Below, one piece after another: positions 16,398 through 24,831 of a DNA stretch of 64,000 nucleotides; position 1 is the stretch's first letter, and every line of letters begins with the position of its first letter. Origin of the DNA: Subtercola boreus (GTDB lineage Bacteria; Actinomycetota; Actinomycetes; Actinomycetales; Microbacteriaceae); assembly GCF_006716115.1 (NCBI RefSeq), contig NZ_VFOO01000001.1:2046001-2110000 (forward strand), read 5' to 3'. Below the pieces are notes generated by a model. The model did not search any database and was not told the DNA's origin. It saw nothing but the letters and a program-made list of their open reading frames with translations. A program made the translations under genes and the position numbers.

Positions 16398-17450
16398 GTG
16401 AAGATAACCGTGTTGGCTGGTGGCGTCGGTGGAGCGAAGTTCCTGCGGGGGCTGAGACAGCACCTGAGGGAGACCCTGCCCGACGGCCGGGGCGGCACGA
16501 CGGCCGTCGTCACCGTGGTCGTCAACACCGGCGACGACCTCTGGCTCACCGGGCTCCGGGTCTGCCCCGACCTCGACTCCATCATGTACACGCTCGGCGG
16601 GGCGAACGACGAGGTGCGCGGCTGGGGGCGACTCGGTGAATCCGAGCGGGTCAGCGCCGAGCTGACCGCCTACGGAGTGGGCTGGCCCTGGTTCACTCTC
16701 GGCGACCTCGACCTCGGCACACACATCACCCGCTCGCACCTGCTCCGCCAGGGGCTGACGCTCAGCGAGGCGACCGCCGAGATCACGGCACGTTGGAACC
16801 TCGGCGTCACGCTGCTGCCGATGAGCGACCAACCGGTCGAGACGCATGTGGTGGTGGCCGACGACGGTGCGGCCGGGGCTGGCGGGTCCGACACCCGCAC
16901 CGACACCCGCACCGGCACTCGCACCATGCACTTCGAGGAGTGGTGGGTGCACTACCGCGCCTCCCTCCCGGCACTGCGATTCGAACAGCACGGACTCGAA
17001 TCCGCAACAGCGGCGCCGGGTGTCGTGCAGGCCATCCTCGACGCCGACGTCGTGCTGGTCGCCCCGTCGAACCCCGTGGTCTCGATCGGCACGATCCTGC
17101 CGGTGCCAGGCATCCTCGAGGCCCTGCAGACAACCGCGGCGCCCGTCGTCGGGGTGTCTCCGATCATCTCGGGCTCGCCGGTGCGGGGCATGGCGAAGGC
17201 CTGCCTCGACGCCATCGGGGTGCCGGTCGCCGCCGACGCGGTGGGGCTGCACTACGGCTCCCGGTCGGGCGCGGGCGGCGGCTTCCTCGACGCCTGGTTG
17301 ATCGACGAGTCGGATGCCGCCCTGGCTTCCGGGATCGAGGCGGCGGGGATCCGGGTGAGTGTCGTACCGCTCTGGATGAGCACTGTCGAACTGGCGACGG
17401 CCCTCGCAGCCGACGCGCTGGCGGCGGCCCGGCCCGCCCTGGCGGTCTAG
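16398..17450 (+). CDS. cofD: 2-phospho-L-lactate transferase (CofD/FbiA)
   Basis: Transfers the phospho-lactyl or phosphoenolpyruvyl group from its GDP-activated form to Fo, making F420-0 or dehydro-F420-0. The GTG at 16398 gives the family start KITVLAGGVGGAKFLRG; further motifs are NTGDDLWLTGLRVCPDLDS, LGDLDLGTHI and APSNPVVSIG. At 350 aa it is slightly long because of a DTRT-DTRT-GTRT insertion coded by a 12-bp repeat (16890-16925). Its stop shares the CTAG at 17447-17450 with the convergent hydrolase gene. Confidence 0.93.
   Translation: MKITVLAGGVGGAKFLRGLRQHLRETLPDGRGGTTAVVTVVVNTGDDLWLTGLRVCPDLDSIMYTLGGANDEVRGWGRLGESERVSAELTAYGVGWPWFTLGDLDLGTHITRSHLLRQGLTLSEATAEITARWNLGVTLLPMSDQPVETHVVVADDGAAGAGGSDTRTDTRTGTRTMHFEEWWVHYRASLPALRFEQHGLESATAAPGVVQAILDADVVLVAPSNPVVSIGTILPVPGILEALQTTAAPVVGVSPIISGSPVRGMAKACLDAIGVPVAADAVGLHYGSRSGAGGGFLDAWLIDESDAALASGIEAAGIRVSVVPLWMSTVELATALAADALAAARPALAV
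16890..16925. repeat. 12-bp tandem repeat inside cofD
   Basis: Three units of GACACCCGCACC (the third is diverged) encode the insertion DTRT-DTRT-GTRT, placed between the Gly/Ala-rich stretch and MHFEEWWVHY. An in-frame, length-variable linker is implied. Confidence 0.9.
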
Positions 17451-18631
17451 CGCCGCTCCGGCCCGGTTTCGCCGCTGCCGCCCCCGGAACTGTGGGCCCG
17501 GCCGTCATCGGAGCCCGCGCTCTGGCCGGGGCTCGAGCCCGCGTGCTGGCCACGTTTGGAGCCCGCACGCTGGCCATGTTCAGAGCCCGCTCGCTGGCCG
17601 TCTCCAAGGCCCGCACCCTGGCCGCTCGCGCGCGCGAACATCCGTTCGACGACCTCGACCGGCCGTTCGATGTGCCCGAAATGGCCGGCATCGTCGAGAA
17701 CGCCACCCTCGAAATCGGGGATCGTCGCCGCGAGCCGTCCCTCGTCGTCGTCGGCCACGAAGACGTCGCTGCTTCCCGTGAGCGAACGCACCGGGCACCG
17801 GATGCCCGCCCAGCGCCGCACGTCGTACTCCCCCGCACGCGCCGACGCCAGCGCGAACGCCCGGGGCCGCGCCTCGGTGGCGAGCGCGGCATACACGCTC
17901 GGCCCGATCCGTGCCGGGTGCGCGAAGAGCGGTGCCATCGACAGCCGGAAGAACCGGGTCGGCCCGATCGCCGCCACGAACCGGGTGCCGGCCGAGCCGA
18001 GGCTAGCGAGCGTGCGCATCACCACGAGCATCCCGACAAAACCCGGCAGGCTGCGGAGCGACCGGAGCGGGTGGCGCACGGCGAGCGCGACACCGAACGT
18101 GGTCGGAGAGATGAGGACCACCCGCTTCGTGGCGGTCTTCTCCCGAGCGGCGAGTTCGAGGGCGACGAAGCCGCCGAGGGAGTGGCCCACGATCATCCAC
18201 CCGTCGTAACCGAGGGCCCGGGCGACCTCGGCCACCGAGGATGCCACCGCCTCGATCGTGCGGTCTTCGGGGCGCCCGGCGAGGGCGGAGGCGCCCCAGC
18301 CGGCGAGGTCGGGGATGATGAGGTCGTCGAGGCGGTCGACCGTGCCGGTGGCGGCGACGAGGTCCGCGGCTGCGAGGAGCGGAGTGAACGTGCTCCACGA
18401 GCCTGCGGCGCCGTGCAGCAGGATGGTCGCCCACGCTCCGGCGCGGCCCGAACGGCGGCCGTGCCGCACGGTGATCGGACCGGCGACAGTGTCGATGACG
18501 GAGGTGACGAGCTCGAAAGCGGCCGGGTCTGCGGTGACGTCGAAGAACCCGTAGTCGCTCGCGGAGGGGGAAGACGCTACAGGTGTCACGTGGGGTGTTC
18601 GCAGCCATCGCCGATAAGGAAGGGATCTCAC
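17447..18631 (-). CDS. Alpha/beta hydrolase with repetitive C-terminal tail
   Basis: A 394-aa alpha/beta-hydrolase. The oxyanion region ILLHGAAGSWSTF, the nucleophile elbow VGHSLGGF and the late histidine DDAGHFGHIERP give a complete Ser-Asp/Glu-His set. Substrate unknown. The last 60 residues are a hydrophilic tail of about five GQRAGSxx units coded by a 24-bp repeat. The first codon is GTG at 18631; a later GTG near 18589 is possible. It converges on cofD, both stops lying in one CTAG. Confidence 0.82.
   Translation of the reverse strand: MRSLPYRRWLRTPHVTPVASSPSASDYGFFDVTADPAAFELVTSVIDTVAGPITVRHGRRSGRAGAWATILLHGAAGSWSTFTPLLAAADLVAATGTVDRLDDLIIPDLAGWGASALAGRPEDRTIEAVASSVAEVARALGYDGWMIVGHSLGGFVALELAAREKTATKRVVLISPTTFGVALAVRHPLRSLRSLPGFVGMLVVMRTLASLGSAGTRFVAAIGPTRFFRLSMAPLFAHPARIGPSVYAALATEARPRAFALASARAGEYDVRRWAGIRCPVRSLTGSSDVFVADDDEGRLAATIPDFEGGVLDDAGHFGHIERPVEVVERMFARASGQGAGLGDGQRAGSEHGQRAGSKRGQHAGSSPGQSAGSDDGRAHSSGGGSGETGPERR
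17511..17630. repeat. 24-bp tandem repeat coding the hydrolase tail
   Basis: About five units of 24 bp starting GAGCCCGC, at 17511, 17535, 17559, 17583 and 17607, encode 8-residue units of GQRAGSxx type on the minus strand. The copies are diverged. Confidence 0.88.
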
Positions 18632-18658
18632 CGTTGCCTGAGTTTTTGTCAGCTACCG

Positions 18659-18664
18659 TAGACT
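18659..18664 (+). promoter_or_regulatory. -10 element (leaderless) of the spermidine-synthase-like gene
   Basis: TAGACT lies 6 bases before the ATG at 18671. A TTGCCT at 18634-18639 with a 19-bp spacer may be the -35 element. The promoter sits in the 39-bp gap to the divergent hydrolase gene. Confidence 0.5.
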
Positions 18665-18670
18665 GGAACC

Positions 18671-19513
18671 ATGGCAACTGATGACGTGGTCTACCGGAGC
18701 CTCCTCGGCGGGCAGCAGGCCGAGATCTCCCTCGTCGACGCCGCGACCCGCACCTTTCGCCTGACGGTTGACGGAGTGCCGCAGTCGCAGGTCTGCCTGG
18801 CAGACCCGGCACTCGTGGACTTCGACTACGTGCGTCACATCGCGCGCCTCATCGACGCGCAGGCCGCGAAGGGTGTACCGCTGACCTGCGCGCACCTCGG
18901 AGGCGGCGCGCTGACTCTGCCGAGATATGTGGGCGCGACCCGGCCGGGATCCGTGCAGTATGTCGTGGAGTCGGAGGCCGAGCGCACCACCGACCTGCTC
19001 GGCATCCTGCCGCTGCCCGAGGGGTGCGATGTGCGCTTCCTGTTCGGCGATGCGCGGGAGATCGTCGACGGCAACGGCCCGCGCTCCAGCTTCCCGTGGC
19101 GGAACGCCGACGTCACGGTCGTGGACCTCTGGGCGGGCTCGACCGTCGTCTCCCGCGTCGCGAGCCTGGAGTTCTATGCCCGACTCGCCCGGATATGCTC
19201 ATCGGACGGGGTTCTCGCCGTGAACCTGCCCGACGGCAGGGAGTTCCACTACACCCGCGGCCAGGCGGCCGCCCTCAGCACACTCTTCGCGCATGTCGCT
19301 GTTGCCACGGACGGTCGGATTCTCGAAGAACCACTCCTCGGAAACGTGCTGGTGATCGCCTCGAACAGTCCACTCGACGCCCTCGAGCAGCCCGGATGGC
19401 CGGTCGGCGACCACAATCCTCCGTACGTGCTCATCGGCGACAGGCTCCGGCAGTGGATCGCCGGCGCCCCGCCCCTGACAGACAGTGACGCCACCGACTC
19501 CCCATCGCCCTGA
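18671..19513 (+). CDS. Spermidine-synthase-like protein
   Basis: A 280-aa Rossmann-fold protein of the spermidine synthase-like family. HLGGGALTLPRYV (about 76-88) is the nucleotide-binding glycine loop, and ADVTVVDLWAG the region where true synthases carry their catalytic Asp. The acidic strand-2 motif of polyamine synthases is only weakly kept (VVESEAERT), so aminopropyl transfer is uncertain and it may be a methyltransferase-like protein. No transmembrane part. It is leaderless, and its stop starts a tandem-repeat array. Confidence 0.75.
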   Translation: MATDDVVYRSLLGGQQAEISLVDAATRTFRLTVDGVPQSQVCLADPALVDFDYVRHIARLIDAQAAKGVPLTCAHLGGGALTLPRYVGATRPGSVQYVVESEAERTTDLLGILPLPEGCDVRFLFGDAREIVDGNGPRSSFPWRNADVTVVDLWAGSTVVSRVASLEFYARLARICSSDGVLAVNLPDGREFHYTRGQAAALSTLFAHVAVATDGRILEEPLLGNVLVIASNSPLDALEQPGWPVGDHNPPYVLIGDRLRQWIAGAPPLTDSDATDSPSP

Positions 19514-19573
19514 CAGGAGATAGCACTGACAGGAGATAGCACTGACGGGAGCTAGCACTGACGGGAGATCGCG
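19510..19573. repeat. Four tandem 16-bp units starting at a stop codon
   Basis: CTGACAGGAGATAGCA is followed by one identical and two diverged copies, without gaps. The TGA in the first unit is the stop of the spermidine-synthase-like gene. The rest of the 179-bp gap to 19692 shows no gene. Confidence 0.93.
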
Positions 19574-19692
19574 TCGGCGACGTGTGCGACTACGGTCGCG
19601 GCGTGGGCTTCATGGTTCCCATCGGTGTCACCTCCACTCGGGTCGGTCCAGCCCGGCGGGCCGAACTCCAGAGTCGACTATATCTCAGTTCA

Positions 19693-20337
19693 TCAGCCGG
19701 CGTCCGCCGCGGTGGGTCCCTCCGCGCGCAATGCCCGCCGGGTGTGCTCTCCGGCGGTCGCATCGACGGACGAGAGGTCTGACGGCGTGTCCACGTCACG
19801 ACGGAGAGTCGAGGTGAGCGGCACCTCGAGCGGCACAAGGCCGGCCGCCGCGTGCGCCGCCGCCGATCCGATCCCGAACTGCGGAACCAACGAAACACCC
19901 GGCCGCGCGGTGATCGTGGTCGTGCCGACACCCTCGAAGTCGGCGACGAAGGCGGCTGGATGCTCGGCGGCGGCCCGCAACGCGCTGTCGACGTCTGCGG
20001 TGGTGAGCGAGGGGAGGTCGGCGGTGATCGCTGCGACCGGCGCTCCGGGGTGACGTCGTCGCGCCTCGGTGAGGCCGGTCGCAATGGCGACGTTCAGCCC
20101 CTCACCAGGATCCGCCAGAATGCGTGCGCCGAGCTCCGCGAGCGCAGCCGCCGACTCGGGGTCGCTCGTCACCACGATGATCTCCCCCACCAGCGCAGAG
20201 GCCGACAGAGCGCCGACGGCGTCCAGCGCGAAGGCGAGCGCCAGGCGCCGGCGCACCAGCACCGTCGCGGGCAGTTCCGCGAGCCGGGACTTCGACAGGT
20301 CCGTTCCCTTGACGGGAACGACGACGCTCCACTGCAT
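19693..20337 (-). CDS. cofC: 2-phospho-L-lactate (or PEP) guanylyltransferase, CofC/FbiD
   Basis: A 214-aa nucleotidyltransferase that activates 2-phospholactate or phosphoenolpyruvate with GTP for CofD. Family motifs are VPVKGTDLSKSRL at the N terminus, the VVTSDPE strand end and AITADLPSL. The start is either ATG at 20337 or GTG one codon earlier (GTGATG); with the ATG it overlaps the cofE stop by one base (TGATG). In actinobacteria the substrate is thought to be PEP. Confidence 0.92.
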   Translation of the reverse strand: MQWSVVVPVKGTDLSKSRLAELPATVLVRRRLALAFALDAVGALSASALVGEIIVVTSDPESAAALAELGARILADPGEGLNVAIATGLTEARRRHPGAPVAAITADLPSLTTADVDSALRAAAEHPAAFVADFEGVGTTTITARPGVSLVPQFGIGSAAAHAAAGLVPLEVPLTSTLRRDVDTPSDLSSVDATAGEHTRRALRAEGPTAADAG

Positions 20338-21257
20338 CACGGATGCACGGCCGGGCCGGCCACACCAGACGGATCGGCCCCACCAGAGTGACCACCCAGA
20401 CCGGCCCGGCGCCCGGCCTCGAACCCCTCGGCGTAGCCGGCAGCGCGCCCCTCGGCGAACCCTGCAGCCCGCCCCTCGGCGAGCGCTTCGTCGGTCCCGA
20501 GCCGGAACATGTCGGTCGGCCCGGTGCGGGTCAGCGCCCTCGCCGGCGTGTCGAGCGTCTCGACGACAAAGGCCGACAGCCCGCGCACCAATGCCACGGG
20601 CATCCCGCTCGCCTTGCCCTTCACCAGATCTGCGGCAGCCGTGATCTCGTCGGCGACCGCCATCTGAGTGACCTCGAGGGTCTGCCCGAAACTGTCGACG
20701 CCCCCACGCAGGTCATCGACGACCAGCACACCTGCTGAGCCGATGGCCGCATCGGTCTGGCCCTCCCGCCAGGCGCGCCCGAGAGTGTCGGACACGAGGA
20801 TGCCCACCCGCACTCCGAGCCGCTCGCGGAGTGCGGCGGCCAGCCGCCGGGCCGAGGCATCGGGGTCGACAGGCAGCAGCAGGACGGTGCCGGCGGGGGT
20901 GTTGCTCGCGTCCACCCCGGCCGCGGCCTGCACGATGCCCAGACGGTTCTCGACGATGCGGGTCACACCCCCGGGGTGCGTGCGGGTGGCGACCACGCGC
21001 ACGGTCTCGGCGGTGATCGCGTCTTCCCGGTCATCCGCCCGCACCGAACGCCCCTCGGCCTTCGAGACGATCTTGCTCGTCACGACGAGGATGTCGCCGT
21101 CTTCGACGTCGAGCCCCTGCCCCGCCAGAGCGTCGGCAATGAGCTCGTCGAGCGAATCTCCCGCCACGACCTCGCCCATGCCCGCGACGGCATACACCTG
21201 GATCATCGTCATGCCGGCGGTCGGCAGCTCAGGAACCGGCATGGCAGGACCCTGCAT
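20337..21257 (-). CDS. cofE: F420-0:L-glutamate ligase (CofE/FbiB N-terminal domain only)
   Basis: A 306-aa F420 gamma-glutamyl ligase. Motifs [26 protein letters not shown] and [18 protein letters not shown] are intact. Actinobacterial FbiB normally carries an additional C-terminal nitroreductase domain (about 450 aa in total); here it is absent and replaced by a tail of 8-residue EGRAAGFA-like repeats. Later in-frame ATGs (MTMIQVYAV) may be the true start. The gene follows coaD by 18 bp and is coupled to cofC. Confidence 0.92.
   Translation of the reverse strand: MQGPAMPVPELPTAGMTMIQVYAVAGMGEVVAGDSLDELIADALAGQGLDVEDGDILVVTSKIVSKAEGRSVRADDREDAITAETVRVVATRTHPGGVTRIVENRLGIVQAAAGVDASNTPAGTVLLLPVDPDASARRLAAALRERLGVRVGILVSDTLGRAWREGQTDAAIGSAGVLVVDDLRGGVDSFGQTLEVTQMAVADEITAAADLVKGKASGMPVALVRGLSAFVVETLDTPARALTRTGPTDMFRLGTDEALAEGRAAGFAEGRAAGYAEGFEAGRRAGLGGHSGGADPSGVAGPAVHP
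20403..20483. repeat. 24-bp tandem repeat coding the CofE tail
   Basis: Units at 20427-20450 and 20451-20474, plus flanking degenerate copies, encode [24 protein letters not shown] on the minus strand. Confidence 0.85.
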
Positions 21258-21275
21258 TCCCAGCGGCCGGCACGC

Positions 21276-21761
21276 TCAGCGCGGGGACTGCAGGAACTCG
21301 GCGACCACCTGCGGCACGTAGGGTGCGACGTCTCCGCCGAGGCCGGCGACCTGGCGCACCAGGGAACTCGACACGTGCGCGTGCGCCGGGTCGGGCAGCA
21401 GGAAGACCGTCTCGACGCCCGAGAGGTTGCGGTTCACGATGGCCATCGGCGTCTCGTAGGCCACGTCGACCTGCGACCGGATGCCCTTCACGAGCACCTT
21501 CGCGCCGACCTCGACGCAGTAGTCGACCAGCAGCCCGACGCTCCACGAGGTGACGACGATATTGCCCGGCAGGCCACCATCGACGATCGCCCGCTGGATG
21601 AGGGAGACGCGCTGGGCGATCGGCAGCAGGGCCGACTTGTCGGGGTTGTGCACGACCAGCACGTGCACCTGATCGAAGATGCCGGCGGCACGACCGATCA
21701 CGTCGAGGTGGCCGAGGGTCACCGGATCGAACGAACCGGGGACGACCGCAATGGTGCTCAT
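21276..21761 (-). CDS. coaD: Pantetheine-phosphate adenylyltransferase
   Basis: Penultimate enzyme of coenzyme A synthesis: 4'-phosphopantetheine plus ATP gives dephospho-CoA. The 161-aa protein has [15 protein letters not shown] (TxGH motif), [12 protein letters not shown] and the SSSLVRQ motif. In related actinobacteria coaD is commonly close to recG and to DUF177-rpmF; here DUF177 is 17 kb away, with the catabolic and F420 blocks between. Confidence 0.96.
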   Translation of the reverse strand: MSTIAVVPGSFDPVTLGHLDVIGRAAGIFDQVHVLVVHNPDKSALLPIAQRVSLIQRAIVDGGLPGNIVVTSWSVGLLVDYCVEVGAKVLVKGIRSQVDVAYETPMAIVNRNLSGVETVFLLPDPAHAHVSSSLVRQVAGLGGDVAPYVPQVVAEFLQSPR

Positions 21762-21767
21762 GCGTTC

Positions 21768-21773
21768 AGGTTA
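21768..21773 (-). promoter_or_regulatory. -10 element (leaderless) of coaD
   Basis: Minus-strand TAACCT is followed by 6 bases and the ATG at 21761, in the 25-bp gap after recG. Confidence 0.5.
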
Positions 21774-21786
21774 CCAAGAAGCGATG

Positions 21787-24087
21787 TCAGCTCTTGGCCA
21801 GGAACGCACGGTCGTTCTCGTCGAGTCGGCGTGCGAGGGCAGCTCTCAGCTCCGGATGACCGGCGAGCCCGGCATCGGCTTCGAGCACTTCAGCGGCCGC
21901 CTGCCGCGCCTCGCCGATGAGGTCACCGTCGCTGACGACCCTCAGCAACCGGAGGGAGGACCGGCCGCCCGACTGGTTGCTGCCGAGCACGTTGCCCTCG
22001 CGGCGGAGCTCGAGGTCGATCTGGGCGAGCTCGAAGCCGTCGAGGGTGGAGGCGACGGCATCCACCCGCTCGCGGCCGAGCGTTTCGAGCGGAGCGTTCG
22101 TCACGAGCAGGCAGAGGCCGGGCACACCGCCACGCCCGACGCGCCCCCGGAGCTGGTGCAGTTGGGAGACGCCGAACCGTTCGGCATCCAGAACGACCAT
22201 GGTGGAGGCGTTCGGCACGTCGACACCGACCTCGATGACGGTGGTGGCCACGAGCACATCGATCTCGCCCGCGGCGAAGGACTGCATGATCCGGTCTTTC
22301 TCCTCGCCCGTCATGCGGCCGTGCAGGGCTTCGATGTGCGCCTTCGCGAGGAGGGGGTTGGCGCGGAGGTCGACCAGGACGGCCGACACGGCGGCGAGCG
22401 GGCGCTTGGCTTCTGCCCCGCCCCCGTCAGCCCCGTCAGCGTCGTCGCCGACGAGGTCGTCGGCGTTCTCCACGACGGCCTGATCGATCGCCGGGCAGAC
22501 CACGAAGGCCTGCCGCCCGAGCGCCAGCTCCTCCGCTGTACGCTCCCAGATGCGCGGCACCCAGCCGGGTTTCTCGGCGAGCGGCACCACGAAACTCGAA
22601 ATGCCCTGCCGCCCGGCCGGAAGTTCGCTGATCGTCGAGATGTCGAGGTCGCCGAACACCGTCATCGCGACGGTGCGCGGGATCGGCGTGGCAGTGAGCA
22701 CCAGCACGTGCGGCGGCTGGGCGCCCTTCGCGCGGAGCGTCTCACGCTGCTCGACCCCGAACCGGTGCTGCTCGTCGACGACGACCAGGCCGAGGTCGTA
22801 GAACTGCACGTTGTCGCTCAGCAGGGCATGGGTGCCGATCACGATCTTCGCCTGCCCCGACACCATCCGGAGGAGGGCCTTCCGCCGGGCGGCGACGGGG
22901 AGCTGCCCGGTGTGGAGGGTCGGCACCAGCTCGGCGGCGAGGTCGGGGCCGAGCGTGCGCACGATGGACCGGAGGTGCTGCGAGGCGAGCACCTCGGTCG
23001 GGGCCAGAAGCGCTGCCTGCCCGCCCGAGTCGGCGACGGCCAGCATCGCCCGGAGCGCCACCAGGGTCTTGCCCGAACCCACCTCCCCCTGCACGAGCCG
23101 GTTCATCGGCTCGCTCCGGGCGAGGTCGGCGCTGATCTCGCTGCCGACGAGCTGCTGGTCGCCGGTGAGCGTGAAGGCGAGGGCGCGGTCGAAACGTTCG
23201 AGGTAGCCGCCCGGTTTCGGCACCCGCGGCACGGCCTTCAGGGCATGCGCGGCCTGCCGCTGTTCGAGCAGCGCCATCTGGAGCACGAACGCCTCCTGGT
23301 ACCGCAGGGCATCCCGCGCCCGCTTCCAGTCGGCGTCTTTCTGCGGACGGTGCACGAGTTCGAGCGCGGTACGGAAGTCGACGAGCCCGCGTTCGCTCCG
23401 CACGTCGACGGGCACCGGATCGCCCACAGCGCCCAGGGCATCCAGAACCAGTTCGACGGACTTCTGCACCTGCCAGCTCGCCATCGAACCACTCGCCGGA
23501 TAGATGGGGATGGGCATCTCGGCCCACTTCTTCGCGGAAGCCGAGCCGGCGTCGAGGGTGAGGTCGTCGAAGAGCTCGTAGTCGGGATGCGCGAGCTGCA
23601 GTGCGCCCCGGTAGTCGGAGACCTTGCCGGTGAAGATTCCGCGCACCCCGGGCTTCAGCTCCCGTGCCCGCCAGGACTGGTTGAAGAAGGTGAGGGAGAG
23701 GATGCCGTGGCCGTCGGAGATCGAGACCTCGAGGATCGAGCCGCGGCGGGCCTTCATGCTGCGCTCCGACACCGAACGCACTTCGGCGACGATCGTGACG
23801 GTCTCGCCCTTCGGGAGTTCGTCGAGCGCGGTCAGCTCGCCGCGCCTGGCGTACCGGCGCGGAAAGTGGGCCAGCATGTCGGCCACCGTGCTGATGCCGA
23901 ACGCCTTCTGCAGCGCACCCGCCGTGCGGCCGCCGAGGATCGCGGCGACCTTCGAATCGAGCGTCGCGCTGCCGCGCGGAACGCCGGGAGACGGCGGAAC
24001 CTTCGCGATGTCGGGGTCGATGGGCGCGGCGAGGGCCGCTGCGGCACGGCTCGCCCTGCCGCCGGATGAGCCTTCCGCCGCTTGCAT
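21787..24087 (-). CDS. recG: ATP-dependent DNA helicase RecG
   Basis: Branch-migration helicase that remodels stalled forks and Holliday junctions. The 766-aa protein has an N-terminal wedge/OB domain (about 110-200, MKARRGSILEVSISDGHG), Walker A GEVGSGKTLVALR, motif II DEQHRFG, motif III LTATPIPRT and the C-terminal helicase motif LHQLRGRVGRGG. An extra 40 low-complexity residues precede the conserved start. Confidence 0.95.
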   Translation of the reverse strand: MQAAEGSSGGRASRAAAALAAPIDPDIAKVPPSPGVPRGSATLDSKVAAILGGRTAGALQKAFGISTVADMLAHFPRRYARRGELTALDELPKGETVTIVAEVRSVSERSMKARRGSILEVSISDGHGILSLTFFNQSWRARELKPGVRGIFTGKVSDYRGALQLAHPDYELFDDLTLDAGSASAKKWAEMPIPIYPASGSMASWQVQKSVELVLDALGAVGDPVPVDVRSERGLVDFRTALELVHRPQKDADWKRARDALRYQEAFVLQMALLEQRQAAHALKAVPRVPKPGGYLERFDRALAFTLTGDQQLVGSEISADLARSEPMNRLVQGEVGSGKTLVALRAMLAVADSGGQAALLAPTEVLASQHLRSIVRTLGPDLAAELVPTLHTGQLPVAARRKALLRMVSGQAKIVIGTHALLSDNVQFYDLGLVVVDEQHRFGVEQRETLRAKGAQPPHVLVLTATPIPRTVAMTVFGDLDISTISELPAGRQGISSFVVPLAEKPGWVPRIWERTAEELALGRQAFVVCPAIDQAVVENADDLVGDDADGADGGGAEAKRPLAAVSAVLVDLRANPLLAKAHIEALHGRMTGEEKDRIMQSFAAGEIDVLVATTVIEVGVDVPNASTMVVLDAERFGVSQLHQLRGRVGRGGVPGLCLLVTNAPLETLGRERVDAVASTLDGFELAQIDLELRREGNVLGSNQSGGRSSLRLLRVVSDGDLIGEARQAAAEVLEADAGLAGHPELRAALARRLDENDRAFLAKS

Positions 24088-24093
24088 ACGCCG

Positions 24094-24099
24094 ATTCTA
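24094..24099 (-). promoter_or_regulatory. -10 element (leaderless) of recG
   Basis: Minus-strand TAGAAT, 6 bases before the ATG at 24087. It lies 28 bp from the divergent rsmD -10, so the two promoters overlap back to back. Confidence 0.55.
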
Positions 24100-24126
24100 G
24101 GCGTCACCCCCGACAGCCGGGGGCGC

Positions 24127-24132
24127 TAGGGT
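24127..24132 (+). promoter_or_regulatory. -10 element (leaderless) of rsmD
   Basis: TAGGGT followed by 7 bases and the ATG at 24140. Confidence 0.5.
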
Positions 24133-24139
24133 TTCTCGA

Positions 24140-24721
24140 ATGACCCGCATCATCGCCGGATTCGCCGGATCCCAGCGGCTCGCCGTTCCCCCGGCCGGCA
24201 CCCGCCCGACCAGCGACCGGGTGCGCGAGGCCATCTTCTCCGCCCTCGAAGCGCGTGGCATCGTGACCGGCTCGGCCGTGCTCGACCTGTACGCCGGATC
24301 CGGAGCGCTGGGGCTCGAAGCCGCCAGCCGGGGCGCCGCCGAGATCACACTGGTCGAGAAGAACCCCGGGGCCGCCCGCGTCGCGAAGAGCAATGCGGCG
24401 GTCATCCAGAAGGCGGCCGCCGGCGCGGGGCCGCGGGGCGGACAGAAGCCGCGCATCCACGTCGCCACCCAGTCGGTCGCGCACTTCCTCGCAGCGACCG
24501 TGTCGACGTTCGACATCGTCTTCGTGGACCCGCCCTACGATCTGGCGGAGGACGAACTGGCCGAGGGGCTCCGGATGCTCGGCTCCCGGGTGACGCCCGA
24601 TGCCGTGATCGTGGTCGAACGCGCCTCCCGCTCCCCCGAACCGACGCTGCCGCCGACGCTTGTTCTCGACCGGCGGAAGGACTACGGCGAGACGACGCTG
24701 TGGTGGCTCACGACGACCTGA
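24140..24721 (+). CDS. rsmD: 16S rRNA (guanine966-N2)-methyltransferase RsmD
   Basis: SAM-dependent methyltransferase modifying G966 of 16S rRNA. The 193-aa protein starts MTRIIAGFAGSQRL, has RPTSDRVREAIFSAL, the SAM loop LDLYAGSGALGLEA and the catalytic DPPYD motif. It is divergent from recG with 52 bp between start codons, and leaderless. Confidence 0.95.
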   Translation: MTRIIAGFAGSQRLAVPPAGTRPTSDRVREAIFSALEARGIVTGSAVLDLYAGSGALGLEAASRGAAEITLVEKNPGAARVAKSNAAVIQKAAAGAGPRGGQKPRIHVATQSVAHFLAATVSTFDIVFVDPPYDLAEDELAEGLRMLGSRVTPDAVIVVERASRSPEPTLPPTLVLDRRKDYGETTLWWLTTT

Positions 24722-24784
24722 GGTGAGGGCCGGATCTGAGACCTCTCAGAAACCGCCTCGAGCCTGAGTTTTTACTGCACTCCT

Positions 24785-24825
24785 GCAAGTTTGCACTTGC
24801 GTAACTTTGCACGGCGCGTAAAGTT
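24785..24825. promoter_or_regulatory. Two palindromic operator-like elements upstream of the TetR gene
   Basis: GCAAGT-N4-ACTTGC (24785-24800) is a perfect inverted repeat; AACTTT-N11-AAAGTT (24803-24825) is a second one. Together they cover the region upstream of and including the -10 element TAAAGT (24819-24824), which sits 7 bases before the TetR ATG. Position and symmetry suggest autorepression by the TetR protein; this is inference. Confidence 0.65.
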
Positions 24826-24831
24826 GCAGTT

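Noticed and set aside
18671-19513. Fused MFS/spermidine synthase.
   Set aside because: No membrane helices are present; only the synthase-like domain is encoded.
4112-21257. Recent genomic island.
   Set aside because: Codon use and GC do not differ from flanking genes by eye and no mobility genes or flanking repeats exist; kept only as a synteny observation.
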